Notes under the pieces: model-generated | Seen by the model: the letters and a program-made list of their open reading frames with translations, nothing else | Told to the model about the DNA's origin: nothing | Database searches by the model: none | Program-made: the position numbers and the translations under genes | Shown: positions 49,914 through 58,138 of the stretch, in pieces | How the letters are laid out: every line of letters starts with the position of its first letter | Position numbering within the stretch: the first letter of the stretch is position 1 | From: DASVVT01 sp036386415 | Lineage (GTDB): Bacteria; Acidobacteriota; Blastocatellia; Pyrinomonadales; Pyrinomonadaceae | Direction: 5' to 3' | Length of the DNA stretch: 64,000 nt | Assembly: GCA_036386415.1 (NCBI GenBank) | Contig: DASVVT010000071.1 | Span: 20,283 to 84,282 of the forward strand

Positions 49914-50417
49914 GGCGTCGGAGTTGACGAAATACTTTGCCAGCAGCCATTGGCCGTTGCGCTCGACGAGGGTGAAGGTCTCCGTGCCTTCGCCGCGCTC
50001 GAACGTCGTGTAGTAGCGAACAGTGAGCGAGTGGCCTGGAAGATGGCCGCTCGTCGATTGTTCTTCGCGCGCCGTTTGATACGTGCGCCCCTTCGTCTCG
50101 CCGAGACGGGTCTTGAGTTGACTGAAGATCGCGTTGGATTGTTCGAGCGTGGTGGTCTGCCTCCACTCGTCCGCCGCCTCACTGTAAATCTTCTCGTAGC
50201 GCCCCGCGTTGATGTCCTCTGTGATCGTGTCAATCAAGACCTGCGCCTGCGGCGGGATGCCGCGCTGTTGTCGCACGCTGGAATTACAGGCGACGGCGAA
50301 AAGCAGTAGACAGAAGACAGTAGTCAGTAGCCAGTAGTAAGCAGGTAGCTGAGATTTCAAAATTGAACTCTGTAATAACTTTGGCTGTCTTCTGCCTTGT
50401 GCCTTCTGCCTTTTCAT
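49905..50417 (-). CDS. Small exported protein, likely lipoprotein, with repeat-derived signal
   Basis: 170 residues from ATG 50417, which overlaps the walJ stop by four bases (ATGA). The N-terminus (MKRQKAQGRRQPKLLQSSIL, then SQLPAYYWLLTTVFCLLLFAVACNSS) is largely translated repeat B6: KRQKAQGRRQ from one arm and YYWLLTTVFCLLL from the other. It still makes a plausible basic region plus hydrophobic segment, ending at C44, although the lipobox (AVAC) is weak. The mature part (GIPPQAQVLIDTITEDINAGRYEKIYSEAADEWRQTTTLEQ... ) resembles small secreted proteins that follow a DUF4019-like pattern, ending FTLVERNGQWLLAKYFV. Function unknown. Its stop lies just before element E1. Confidence 0.78.
   Translation of the reverse strand: MKRQKAQGRRQPKLLQSSILKSQLPAYYWLLTTVFCLLLFAVACNSSVRQQRGIPPQAQVLIDTITEDINAGRYEKIYSEAADEWRQTTTLEQSNAIFSQLKTRLGETKGRTYQTAREEQSTSGHLPGHSLTVRYYTTFERGEGTETFTLVERNGQWLLAKYFVNSDALK
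50299..50415. repeat. Palindromic element B6, partly inside a coding region
   Basis: Left arm AAGCAGTAGACAGAAGACAG and onward; right arm TGTCTTCTGCCTTGTGCCTT and onward to the start codon at 50417. The arms have diverged from simple B words into GGCAGAA/GGCACAA. They encode the signal sequence of the downstream protein. Confidence 0.8.
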
Positions 50418-51241
50418 AGCTCTATCCACGCGGTCGGCTCTTTGGGAAATGAGAGAACGATCTCCGTGTCCGTGTTGCGAAACAGCGGGGCGCGTTCAGA
50501 AAGCGCGACTTCCGCCGAGAGCTTAGCCACATAAGGATTGTTGGCGCGCTGCGAAAGATGTGCGAGCACGATGTGACGCGCCGTGCCGTCGAAGCCTTCG
50601 CGGAGCCAGTCTGCGATGTCCTCGTTCGAGAGGTGGCCTGTGCGGGACAGGATGCGCTGCTTCAATTCCCAGGGGTACACGGCGCAGGCTTTGAGCATGT
50701 CGCGGCTGTGATTGGACTCGATGATGATGCCGGCGCAGCCGCGCAGCCGCTCCGTGATGAGAGTCGTGACGTGGCCGAAATCCATCAGCGTGGCGAGGCA
50801 GACGCCGTCATGCGTGGCCGTAAAGCCGAAGTTGTCTGCGGCGTCGTGCGGAATCGTGAACGGGTGAAAATCTATCGCCCCGATCTTAAAATCCCGGCTC
50901 GATTCGATCTCTTCTGTGCGGTCGCGAAGCGCATCGGCACGCTTGCGCGGCTCTTCACCCGAGACGCCGTGACGCTCGCTGATGTAGGCTTCGCGCGTCT
51001 TGCCTGAGATGTAGACCGGGCAATTCAAGCTTTTCAGGAGCACGCGCAGTCCCCCGGCGTGATCTCCGTGCTCGTGCGTGATGATGATACCGTCGAGCCG
51101 CGCGGCGTCTACGCCGACCAGCGCCAGCCGCCTCACAACCTCACGCGCGCTTAATCCGGCATCGACGAGCACACGCGTCTCGCCCGCCACGATCAAAACA
51201 GCATTGCCTGTCGAGCCGCTGCCCAGTACGGTGAATTTCAT
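50414..51241 (-). CDS. Metallo-beta-lactamase-fold hydrolase, WalJ/YycJ-like
   Basis: 275 residues. The MBL-fold motif is THEHGDHAGG after SAREVVRRLALVGVDAARLDGIIITHEHGDH; further ligands lie in LMDFGHVTT, NHSRDML and LAHLSQRANNP. The N-terminus MKFTVLGSGSTGNAVLI is typical of the WalJ/YycJ group, found widely as an exonuclease-related protein. A zinc or iron site is expected. It is coupled to the lipoprotein gene downstream and flanked by repeats E1 and E2. Confidence 0.9.
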   Translation of the reverse strand: MKFTVLGSGSTGNAVLIVAGETRVLVDAGLSAREVVRRLALVGVDAARLDGIIITHEHGDHAGGLRVLLKSLNCPVYISGKTREAYISERHGVSGEEPRKRADALRDRTEEIESSRDFKIGAIDFHPFTIPHDAADNFGFTATHDGVCLATLMDFGHVTTLITERLRGCAGIIIESNHSRDMLKACAVYPWELKQRILSRTGHLSNEDIADWLREGFDGTARHIVLAHLSQRANNPYVAKLSAEVALSERAPLFRNTDTEIVLSFPKEPTAWIEL

Positions 51242-51246
51242 AAGTA

Positions 51247-51312
51247 ATAAGTGCTGAATACTGAGTGCTGAGATAAAAGCTTTTTGTCTTATCGCTCAGT
51301 ACTCAGCACTTT
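51247..51312. repeat. Palindromic element E2 (7-nt word AGTACTG), inverted copy of E1
   Basis: Arms AAGTGCTGAATACTGAGTGC and GCTCAGTACTCAGCACTT. The core GATAAAAGCTTTTTGTCTTA is the reverse of the E1 core with few differences over about 56 bases. It lies between walJ and the M16 peptidase. Confidence 0.9.
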
Positions 51313-51315
51313 CTT

Positions 51316-52602
51316 TCATATTTCCAGTCGCGCGCGATCCACGCGGAAGCCGTTGAGGTCGCCGAGCGCGGCGAGCGCCAGCGCGTCTGAAGTGAAAGCG
51401 CGGCGGGCGATCTGTTGAATGTCTTCGGGCGTGACGGCTTCCAGACGGCGTATGATCTCGTCGGGCGGGATGTAGAGGCCGTGGACGATCTCCTGGCGCG
51501 CGAGCGTTCCGGCGCGCATGCTGGACGATTCAAGGCTGAGCAGGATGCTTGAGACGGCCTGATCTTTGACGAGCCTCAGTTCTTCCTCGTCTACGGATTC
51601 GCGCACGACGCGGCGCAGTTCTGCGAGCGAGAGGTCAACCACTTCGTCCAGTTGCGCGGGCGAAGTCCCTGCATAGATGGCGAACACACCCGTGTCCGTG
51701 AAGGCTGTCGCGCCTGCGCCGACCGAATAAGCCAGCCCGCGCTCTTCGCGTATGGACTGCCACAGACGGCTGGAGGTTCCGCCGCCGATGACGGAGGCGA
51801 GCAGGCTGGCGGCGAAACGATCCGCGCTGCGCGCCGAAGGCCAGGGGGCGGCGATAATCAGGTGCGCCTGCTCAAGCTCCTTCTTGCGCTCGATAAGTAT
51901 CGGAGCGGCGGGGGCTGGCGCGTCTTGCGTTTGACGCACAGGCGTGAAAGCTGCGCTCCTTTCAGTTGCACCTTCAGGAAAAGCGCGCGCGGCCATCTCA
52001 ACAAGGCGCGCGTGCTCTATGTTTCCGGCGGCGGCGATGACCAGATTGCGAGCGGCATACTCGCCCGCGTGGAAGGTGGCCGTCTTCTCCTGATTGAAGG
52101 AGGAAACGGTCTCTTCCGTGCCCTCTATGGGTCGCCCCAGTGGATGATCCGGGAAGTAAGCGGCGTTGAAGAGTTCGCCCAGGAATTCGTCCGGCGTGTC
52201 TTCGACCATCTTCATCTCTTCGATGATGACCTTCTGTTCGCGCTCAAGGTCTGCGGCCTCAAAGCGCGGGTGGCCGAGCATGTCTGAGAGCAGGTCAAAG
52301 GCTCCGGGCAGCGCCGTGTCGGCAACTTTCATCGTAAAGCCGGTCAACTCGTGCGTCGTGAAGGCGTCGAAGTGACCGCCCATGCGGTCTGATTCGACGG
52401 CGATGTCGAGCGCCGTGCGCCGCCCCGTCCCCTTAAAAACGGCGTGTTCGATGAAATGGCAGATGCCGTTTAATTCGGGGGATTCGTGGCGTGAGCCGCG
52501 TCTGACCCAGATGCCTACAGAGACAGAGCGCAGGCCCGGCATCTGCTCTGTGAGCACGGTTAGCCCGTTTTCGAATCGGGTCGTTTGAATTTGATCTGTC
52601 AT
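51316..52602 (-). CDS. M16-family zinc metallopeptidase (insulinase/processing peptidase)
   Basis: 428 residues from ATG 52602 (MTDQIQTTRFENGLTVLTEQMPGLRSVSVG); the upstream 37 codons are not protein-like. The inverted zinc motif HFIEH (H49, E52, H53) lies in GICHFIEHAVFKGTGRRTALDIA, with the more distal glutamate in REQKVIIEEMKMVEDTP. The C-terminal half is the inactive-type second domain (RSADRFAASLLASVIGGGTSSRLWQSIREERGLAYSVGA). It likely degrades peptides. Size is typical for bacterial one-chain members. It heads a minus-strand run before walJ. Confidence 0.93.
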   Translation of the reverse strand: MTDQIQTTRFENGLTVLTEQMPGLRSVSVGIWVRRGSRHESPELNGICHFIEHAVFKGTGRRTALDIAVESDRMGGHFDAFTTHELTGFTMKVADTALPGAFDLLSDMLGHPRFEAADLEREQKVIIEEMKMVEDTPDEFLGELFNAAYFPDHPLGRPIEGTEETVSSFNQEKTATFHAGEYAARNLVIAAAGNIEHARLVEMAARAFPEGATERSAAFTPVRQTQDAPAPAAPILIERKKELEQAHLIIAAPWPSARSADRFAASLLASVIGGGTSSRLWQSIREERGLAYSVGAGATAFTDTGVFAIYAGTSPAQLDEVVDLSLAELRRVVRESVDEEELRLVKDQAVSSILLSLESSSMRAGTLARQEIVHGLYIPPDEIIRRLEAVTPEDIQQIARRAFTSDALALAALGDLNGFRVDRARLEI

Positions 52603-52961
52603 ACTTGATGAAAAAGCGAACCCCGGTTGGCGTCCCCTTACCGGTTGCATTTTAAAGAAACATCGTAGCATGCCGTAAAATCGGCGGCAAACGCGCCCTG
52701 CTATCTTTAGCATCTATAGAGCAATCGAAGTAAACATCTCGCTTGACATGCTTTGCAGGATTGGCGGAAAATGACCCCTTCTCAAGCGGGTTGCTTTACA
52801 TTTCGAAGATGGTCATCCCTTGATAAGGCAAAAGTAAAAGGAAATAGGGCACGAATCGGGGCGAAAGCACTTTCAGTGAAGAGTGGTTCGCGGCCTGGCA
52901 TTAACCTTTTGACTTTCAACTTTTTCCTGAAGAGTTAGGCACGCCTGGAGGTTCTACCGCG
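52603..52961. other. Divergent intergenic region
   Basis: A 359-base gap between the M16 peptidase and the outer-membrane protein gene. TTGACATGCTTTGCAGGATT (52743-52762) resembles a -35 region, but no clear -10 is seen. GGAGGTTCTACCGCG precedes ATG 52962. Otherwise nothing is recognised. Confidence 0.4.
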
Positions 52962-54740
52962 ATGAGAAAAGCTTTACGCGTGAATCTGGCGCTCGTCGTC
53001 CTGGCGACGCTGTGCGTAGCCACCGCGCAGACCGTGCTGGGCAGCGGCGGCGGGCGGGGGCTTGCCACCATCACGGGCTCTGTCCACGATAGCAAGGGTA
53101 AACCGCTGGCGGGCGCTGCCGTCTCGCTCTTGCGCGGCGGCGCAAACGAGGTCATCAAACAGGTACGCAGCGCCGGGGACGGAACCTTCACCGCCAGGAT
53201 CAATCCAGGTCGTTACAGCTTGCGCGCCACCGCCAGCGGCTTCAACGAAGCGCTCTTCTCGGCGGTCGATGTGCGCGCCTCGGACGAGCTTGTCTATCGC
53301 TTCAATCTGGAACCCATCGGATCAGGGAGAACTGCGCCGGAGCGCCGCAAGGATCGTGACGACCCGAAATGGCGTCTGCGCTCCTCGCAGGGACGCCGCT
53401 CTATCTTCCAGATGCAGGAAGGCGAAGAAGATGCGGCGATTGTCGCCGCCGCGCTGGGCATAGAGGCTGAAGCGGAGGACGTGCCGGGCGAGCTGGCGTC
53501 CGCTGCTCCGACGCGCGCCGAAGGGAGACGCCGTGCGCGCATGCAGGGCGTGGTCGAAACCTTTGTCGCCACATCAAGCAACCCGCTCGCACCAGCCTAC
53601 GCGGGGGTCAATTTCGCCTTCTCGAAACCGATCAACGAGCGTCTGGATTTCATCTTTGCCGGGCAGACGGGGCTCGGGCGCATTGCGCCGCAGCGCCTGG
53701 AAGCGACGGCACGCGTGCGCGCCACAGACCGTCATCGCCTGAACCTCAGCATAAGCGCCGCGCGTCTCGGCGCGATCTCTTTGCCGCATCAGCAGCGGGC
53801 GACCGCTCAAGGGCTCGGGCAGTTCGCCGTGCGCGCCGTCGATGAATGGATCGTGCGCGACGGCGTGGTCATCGTGCTCGGGCTCGACTACGCGCGCTTC
53901 TTTGGCGCGAGCAACGATTATTCGATCAGCCCGCGCCTCGGCGTGCAGTTGGACGCCGATGCCCGGACGCGCCTGAAGGCCGCCTATACGTCGGGCGGCG
54001 ATGCTGGCGAGATGCAGAGCGTGGCCGCGTTTGAGGATAACCAGGTGATCTTCAAACAGCCCCTGACGGAGCCCGTCGCATTTGTTGACGGCAAGGCCGT
54101 GATGGAGCGCACCCGCCGCTTCGAGTTCGGGGTCGAACGCGTGCTCGACAACGAATCGAGCATTGAAGCGACGGCCTTCTTCGACACCACCTCCGGGCGC
54201 GGCGTCGGCCTCTTGAGCATGCCCCTGAGCGCCTTTTCGAACGGTAATGGCGCAGCGCTGCTCAACGTCGCCAATCAAGAGGGCGCGGCGCGCGGCATGC
54301 GCATCGTCTATACACGGCGTATCAGCCGTATCCTGAGCGCCTCTGCCGGATACTCTTTCGGGCGTGGGCAGGAGCTTTCGGCGCAGGGGCTGACCAATCC
54401 GGCGGAGCTTTTCAACGACGGGTTCTTCCAGTCAGCCGCGATGCAGTTGAACGCCAGTCTCTCTACGGGGACGCGCATCTGCACCGTCTTTCGCTTCTCG
54501 CCCGGCGCGACCGTCTTTGCCATCGACCCGTTCGCCGGACGCCTCGCCGTCTTCGATCCGTCTCTGAGCATCCTGGTGACGCAGGATTTACCGACCTTCG
54601 GGCTGCCCGTGCACGCCGAAGCGGTGATTGATGCGCGCAATCTGCTGGACACGCAGGTGAGCACGGATGACGGCGAGATGCTGATGTTGTTTAACGGAAT
54701 GCGGCGCTCCGTGCGCGGCGGAATTTCCGTCAGGTTCTAA
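52962..54740 (+). CDS. Outer-membrane beta-barrel with N-terminal carboxypeptidase-regulatory-like domain
   Basis: 592 residues. Signal peptide MRKALRVNLALVVLATLCVATAQTVLG. Residues about 33-115 are a carboxypeptidase regulatory-like (beta-sandwich) domain (ATITGSVHDSKGKPLAGAAVSLLRGG, GTFTARINPGRYSLRATASGF). A low-complexity linker follows, then an apparent barrel of alternating strands (VEGTFVATSS..., LNLSISAARLG, FEFGVERVLDNESSIEATAFFDT, MRIVYTRRISRILSASAGYSFGRG) ending in GGISVRF with terminal phenylalanine. Unlike a TonB-dependent receptor, no plug domain is seen and the barrel is short. GGAGG lies upstream of the start. It probably sits in the outer membrane, role unknown. Confidence 0.75.
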   Translation: MRKALRVNLALVVLATLCVATAQTVLGSGGGRGLATITGSVHDSKGKPLAGAAVSLLRGGANEVIKQVRSAGDGTFTARINPGRYSLRATASGFNEALFSAVDVRASDELVYRFNLEPIGSGRTAPERRKDRDDPKWRLRSSQGRRSIFQMQEGEEDAAIVAAALGIEAEAEDVPGELASAAPTRAEGRRRARMQGVVETFVATSSNPLAPAYAGVNFAFSKPINERLDFIFAGQTGLGRIAPQRLEATARVRATDRHRLNLSISAARLGAISLPHQQRATAQGLGQFAVRAVDEWIVRDGVVIVLGLDYARFFGASNDYSISPRLGVQLDADARTRLKAAYTSGGDAGEMQSVAAFEDNQVIFKQPLTEPVAFVDGKAVMERTRRFEFGVERVLDNESSIEATAFFDTTSGRGVGLLSMPLSAFSNGNGAALLNVANQEGAARGMRIVYTRRISRILSASAGYSFGRGQELSAQGLTNPAELFNDGFFQSAAMQLNASLSTGTRICTVFRFSPGATVFAIDPFAGRLAVFDPSLSILVTQDLPTFGLPVHAEAVIDARNLLDTQVSTDDGEMLMLFNGMRRSVRGGISVRF

Positions 54741-55079
54741 AGAAGGCAAAAGGCAAAAGGTAAAAGGCAAAAGTCAGGATCAAAGCAGTTCAATCAAATC
54801 TGTCAAAGCGGTTTGCGGCCTCACTTTTTCCTTTTACCTTTTGCCTTTTGCCTTCATGCTTCTCCAAAATCTCGTACAACTCCAAAAACTTGGATTCGAA
54901 AGGGCTTTGAGCCTCTAATTTAAGTAGAGACTGGCGGAGAGCCCGCCGAGGGCCAGGCAGCCAATTCAAACGCATTCTGCTTGAGGCATATTAAGGTTCG
55001 CGATTCGCAGTGCTGGCGCATATGGTTCTATCTATAAGGCTTGGAACATTGATTGCCTTGATCTGACGGATGTTGAAGT
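54741..55079. other. Intergenic region with repeat F
   Basis: A 339-base gap before the large histidine kinase. Element F occupies 54742-54856. The rest (54857-55079) carries no ORF I trust; the kinase promoter must be here. Confidence 0.5.
54742..54856. repeat. Palindromic element F (7-nt word AAAGGCA/AAAGGTA)
   Basis: Left arm GAAGGCAAAAGGCAAAAGGT with AAAAGGCAAAAG; right arm CCTTTTACCTTTTGCCTTTT with GCCTTC. The core of about 45 bases (CAATCAAATCTGTCAAAGCG) has no match elsewhere in the window. It begins right after the stop of the outer-membrane protein gene. Confidence 0.88.
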
Positions 55080-58064
55080 GTGCTTAAGCAGGAAAAGGGG
55101 TCAGGCGCGGTGAAAGGATCAGTGCTGACAACGAAGACCTGGGTGCTGCTCATTGCGGCGGCCTTGCTCGTCGCTGCTGGCGTGCTCAACTTCCTCGTCG
55201 CTGCTGGCGTGCTCAACTTCGCAGGGCGCGGGAGCTATCAGCCTCCACCGACTGACGGCGTGCTGTGGGTGCAGGCGGGCGATCACGTCCTGGCACAGAC
55301 GGTCAAGCCCGATTCGTCAGGTGCACGCGCAGGCATCCTCCCCGGTGATCGCTTGATAGCCATCAGCGAGCAAGCAGGGCAGGACGATCAGATCGCTTTT
55401 GCCTCAGACGTGCAGATCTATCTCGAAGAGGCGCGCGTCGGCGGCCACCTGACCTATTTGATTGAGCGACCCTCTTACCCGGAAGAGACGCGCTACTACT
55501 ACGCAGACCTCTACAACTTGCAAGCGCAACCGCGCTGGCAGGCGCATGATCTGTACCTGAAGGTAATCGGGCTGGTCTGGCTGTTGGTGGGACTCTTCGT
55601 GCTCTTCAAGCAGGGCGGGCGCGCGCCCTACGTCGCTCATTTCGCGGCGCTCTGCCTGGCAGCCTTCGTCTTCCATTTCTACAAGCCTATCGGCGGGTTC
55701 GAAGACTTCGATGCCGCCATAGCCTTTCTGGATGACGCTGGCTTCATCCTGTTTGCGCCGCTCTTTCTGCATTTCTGCGCGCTCTACCCGGTTCGCTATC
55801 ATCTCTCCAGCAAGCGGCGCTGGATCGGCGTCCTGCTCTATGTTCCGGCGATCATCCTGGTGGCGCTGGCCGCGTTGATCTACTTTCCGAGGACTTCACG
55901 CCTGACCAGCCTGGGAATTCCCGAAAGCTTTGATCTGATCGGCTGGTATCTCAAGGCGGTCTTCGTACATTTCTGGGTGGCGCTGGTGGCGAGCGCCGCG
56001 CTCCTGATACGCACGTTCGTCAAGAGCAAGACGGCCATCGCTCGCCAGCAGTTAAAATGGGTCGCCTGGGGATCAACGCTCGCCATCACGGCCTTCACGC
56101 TCTTTTACGCCGTCAATCACATGTTCGGCCTCGAAGGAGACCCGTGGCTGACGGAGGTGGCGGTGCTCCCGCTCATCCTGATCCCGCTCACCTTCGGCTA
56201 TTCCGTCGTGCGTTATCGCCTGATGGACGTGGACATGGTCGTGCGCCGCGCCGCCGTCTATGCCTTAACGACGCTCGCCATCGCCCTGATGATCGGCGCC
56301 GTGGTCTACTTCGCAGGCGTGTATGCGCTGGGCGAGGCGGTCAATCCGGGCGAGATCACTTTGCGGGTCATCATCGCGGTCGTCACCATGTCTGTGATCG
56401 TGATGATCGCCGCGCCGATCAAGAATTTCCTTCAGCGGCGCGCGGATCGTTTCTTTTACGGCGAACGCTACGACATGCGCAACGGGCTCCTGGACTTCGG
56501 GCGTACGCTCTCTGCCACGACCGCGCTCGAACCGCTTTTGAATGCGCTCATCAGCCGCCTCCAGCAGGTTTTGGATGTCGAGCGCGTCGCCATCTTCATA
56601 GAAGACCCGGACGCGCCCGCAGGGTATCGCCTGGCGCGCGCCGCCGGGCTCTCCCAGACCATGATCGTCCCGCCGGATTTTCGTGAGATGATCCGCACGC
56701 GCTCCGCCGAAACAGGGGTCGTGCGCGCAGACGATCTGGACCTCGTCCCTGAGACTTCGGGTTTCGTGCGGCGCGCGCTTCACTATTATGTTCCGTGCGT
56801 GGTGCGCGGGCGCATGATCGCCGTCATAGGGCTCGGGCGCTCGGCTGACGGCGCGCTGCTGTCGAGCGAGGACGTGGAGATACTACGCACCGTTTCGGGC
56901 TACGTCGCGGTCGCCATCGAAAACAGTCTGCTCTACCAGGAGCAGAAGGAGCGCGCGGCGGAGCTGGAGCTTTTGAAGGAGTTCAACGAATCCATCGTCG
57001 AATCGGTCAACGTCGGACTGCTCGCGGTAGACACGGATGGGCGCGTCACGCGCTGCAATTCCTCGCTCGAGGAGATGCTCGGAATTCGTCGCGAGGAGGC
57101 CGTCGGCCAACTGGTCGAAGCGCTCTTCGCGGAGGATTTCGCCGAAACTCTACAACAGGTTCTGGGCAGCGCCCGCTGGCGTCTGACGGAGTTGCGTCAC
57201 ATCTACAAGCTGCACACGGCGACGCGTGACGGTCGTTCGATTGTGCTCAACATCGCGCTCGCGCCCTTGCGCTCAGACTCCTTCGATCTGACGGGAGCCA
57301 TCGTCGTCCTCGAAGATGTGACCGGGAGGATGCGGCTCGAAGAGCAGTTGCAGCAACGCGAGAAGCTTTCCAGCATAGGGCTTCTGGCGGCAGGCGTCGC
57401 GCACGAAGTCAACACGCCTTTGACGGGCGTCTCATCCTACACGCAGATGCTGCTGGGGATGCTGCCCGAGACAGACCCCAAGCACGCGCTGCTTCAGAAA
57501 GTGCGACGCCAGGCGGATCGCGCCTCCAATATCGTCAACAACCTGTTGAACTTTTCGCGCACCGGGAGCGCCACCGAATTTAACGACATCAGCGTCAACC
57601 GCGTGCTCGACGATACGCTTCAACTGCTTGAGCCGCAGCTTCGTCGCAACCAGATACAGCTTGTGCGCGCTTACGATCCAGACCTTCCGCTCATCTACGG
57701 CAACGCCGGAAAACTCCAGCAGGTCTTCACGAATCTAATCCTTAACGCGCGTGACGCTATCCCAGAAGGTGGCCGCATCAGCATCTTCACGGCCTTCAAT
57801 GAAGATGACGAGGCCGTCTTGATCGAGATCGCGGATACAGGCATCGGCATCGCGCCGGAGAACGTCGCCAAGATTTATGATCCGTTCTTCACCACCAAGG
57901 GAGTGGGGCGCGGCACAGGGTTGGGACTTGCCGTCTCTTACGGCATCGTGCAGGAGCATTCCGGCCACATCTCAGTCGAGAGCACTCCGGGCAAAGGCAC
58001 CACCTTCCGCATCGCGCTGCCGACGACGAGTGCGCGCACGCAACTGCAAGCAGCAAGCGATTGA
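55080..58064 (+). CDS. Multidomain sensor histidine kinase (PDZ, membrane, GAF, PAS)
   Basis: 994 residues, GTG start. An N-terminal membrane helix (TWVLLIAAALLVAAGVL) contains an exact 27-base tandem duplication (LVAAGVLNF twice). A PDZ-like domain follows (about 65-130, ARAGILPGDRLIAISE). Then about seven membrane segments (VIGLVWLLVGLFVLF to VRYRLMDVDMVVRRAAVYALTTLAIALMIGAVVYF and IIAVVTMSVIVMIAAPI). The cytoplasmic part has GAF (about 495-640), PAS (NESIVESVNVGLLAVDTDGRVTRCNSSLEEMLG), HisKA (LLAAGVAHEVNTPLTGVSSYTQMLLG) and HATPase_c (NLILNARDAIPEGG, GTGLGLAVSYGIVQEHSG). The NtrC-type regulator 74 bases downstream is the likely partner. Confidence 0.93.
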   Translation: MLKQEKGSGAVKGSVLTTKTWVLLIAAALLVAAGVLNFLVAAGVLNFAGRGSYQPPPTDGVLWVQAGDHVLAQTVKPDSSGARAGILPGDRLIAISEQAGQDDQIAFASDVQIYLEEARVGGHLTYLIERPSYPEETRYYYADLYNLQAQPRWQAHDLYLKVIGLVWLLVGLFVLFKQGGRAPYVAHFAALCLAAFVFHFYKPIGGFEDFDAAIAFLDDAGFILFAPLFLHFCALYPVRYHLSSKRRWIGVLLYVPAIILVALAALIYFPRTSRLTSLGIPESFDLIGWYLKAVFVHFWVALVASAALLIRTFVKSKTAIARQQLKWVAWGSTLAITAFTLFYAVNHMFGLEGDPWLTEVAVLPLILIPLTFGYSVVRYRLMDVDMVVRRAAVYALTTLAIALMIGAVVYFAGVYALGEAVNPGEITLRVIIAVVTMSVIVMIAAPIKNFLQRRADRFFYGERYDMRNGLLDFGRTLSATTALEPLLNALISRLQQVLDVERVAIFIEDPDAPAGYRLARAAGLSQTMIVPPDFREMIRTRSAETGVVRADDLDLVPETSGFVRRALHYYVPCVVRGRMIAVIGLGRSADGALLSSEDVEILRTVSGYVAVAIENSLLYQEQKERAAELELLKEFNESIVESVNVGLLAVDTDGRVTRCNSSLEEMLGIRREEAVGQLVEALFAEDFAETLQQVLGSARWRLTELRHIYKLHTATRDGRSIVLNIALAPLRSDSFDLTGAIVVLEDVTGRMRLEEQLQQREKLSSIGLLAAGVAHEVNTPLTGVSSYTQMLLGMLPETDPKHALLQKVRRQADRASNIVNNLLNFSRTGSATEFNDISVNRVLDDTLQLLEPQLRRNQIQLVRAYDPDLPLIYGNAGKLQQVFTNLILNARDAIPEGGRISIFTAFNEDDEAVLIEIADTGIGIAPENVAKIYDPFFTTKGVGRGTGLGLAVSYGIVQEHSGHISVESTPGKGTTFRIALPTTSARTQLQAASD
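55167..55220 (+). repeat. Exact 27-base tandem duplication in frame
   Basis: Two perfect copies (55167-55193 and 55194-55220) of a 27-base unit encoding LVAAGVLNF. It lengthens the first membrane segment of the histidine kinase. Its perfection implies a recent event or a slippage-prone site. Confidence 0.95.
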
Positions 58065-58070
58065 TTTGTT

Positions 58071-58132
58071 CGTCAATCGTGAATCGTAAATCGACGCACG
58101 GTTTTTCTTTTCACGATTGACGATTGACGAGA
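58071..58132. repeat. Palindromic element H2 (7-nt word GTCAATC/GTGAATC)
   Basis: Left arm CGTCAATCGTGAATCGTAAA with TCG; right arm TCACGATTGACGATTGACGA. The core GACGCACGGTTTTTCTTTTC matches the reverse of H1. It lies between the kinase stop and the regulator start. Confidence 0.88.
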
Positions 58133-58138
58133 AAAGTA

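Noticed and set aside
53574..54278. 234-codon minus-strand frame opposite the outer-membrane protein gene
   Set aside because: Antisense shadow of a high-GC gene; the plus strand has signal peptide, ribosome-binding site and domain.
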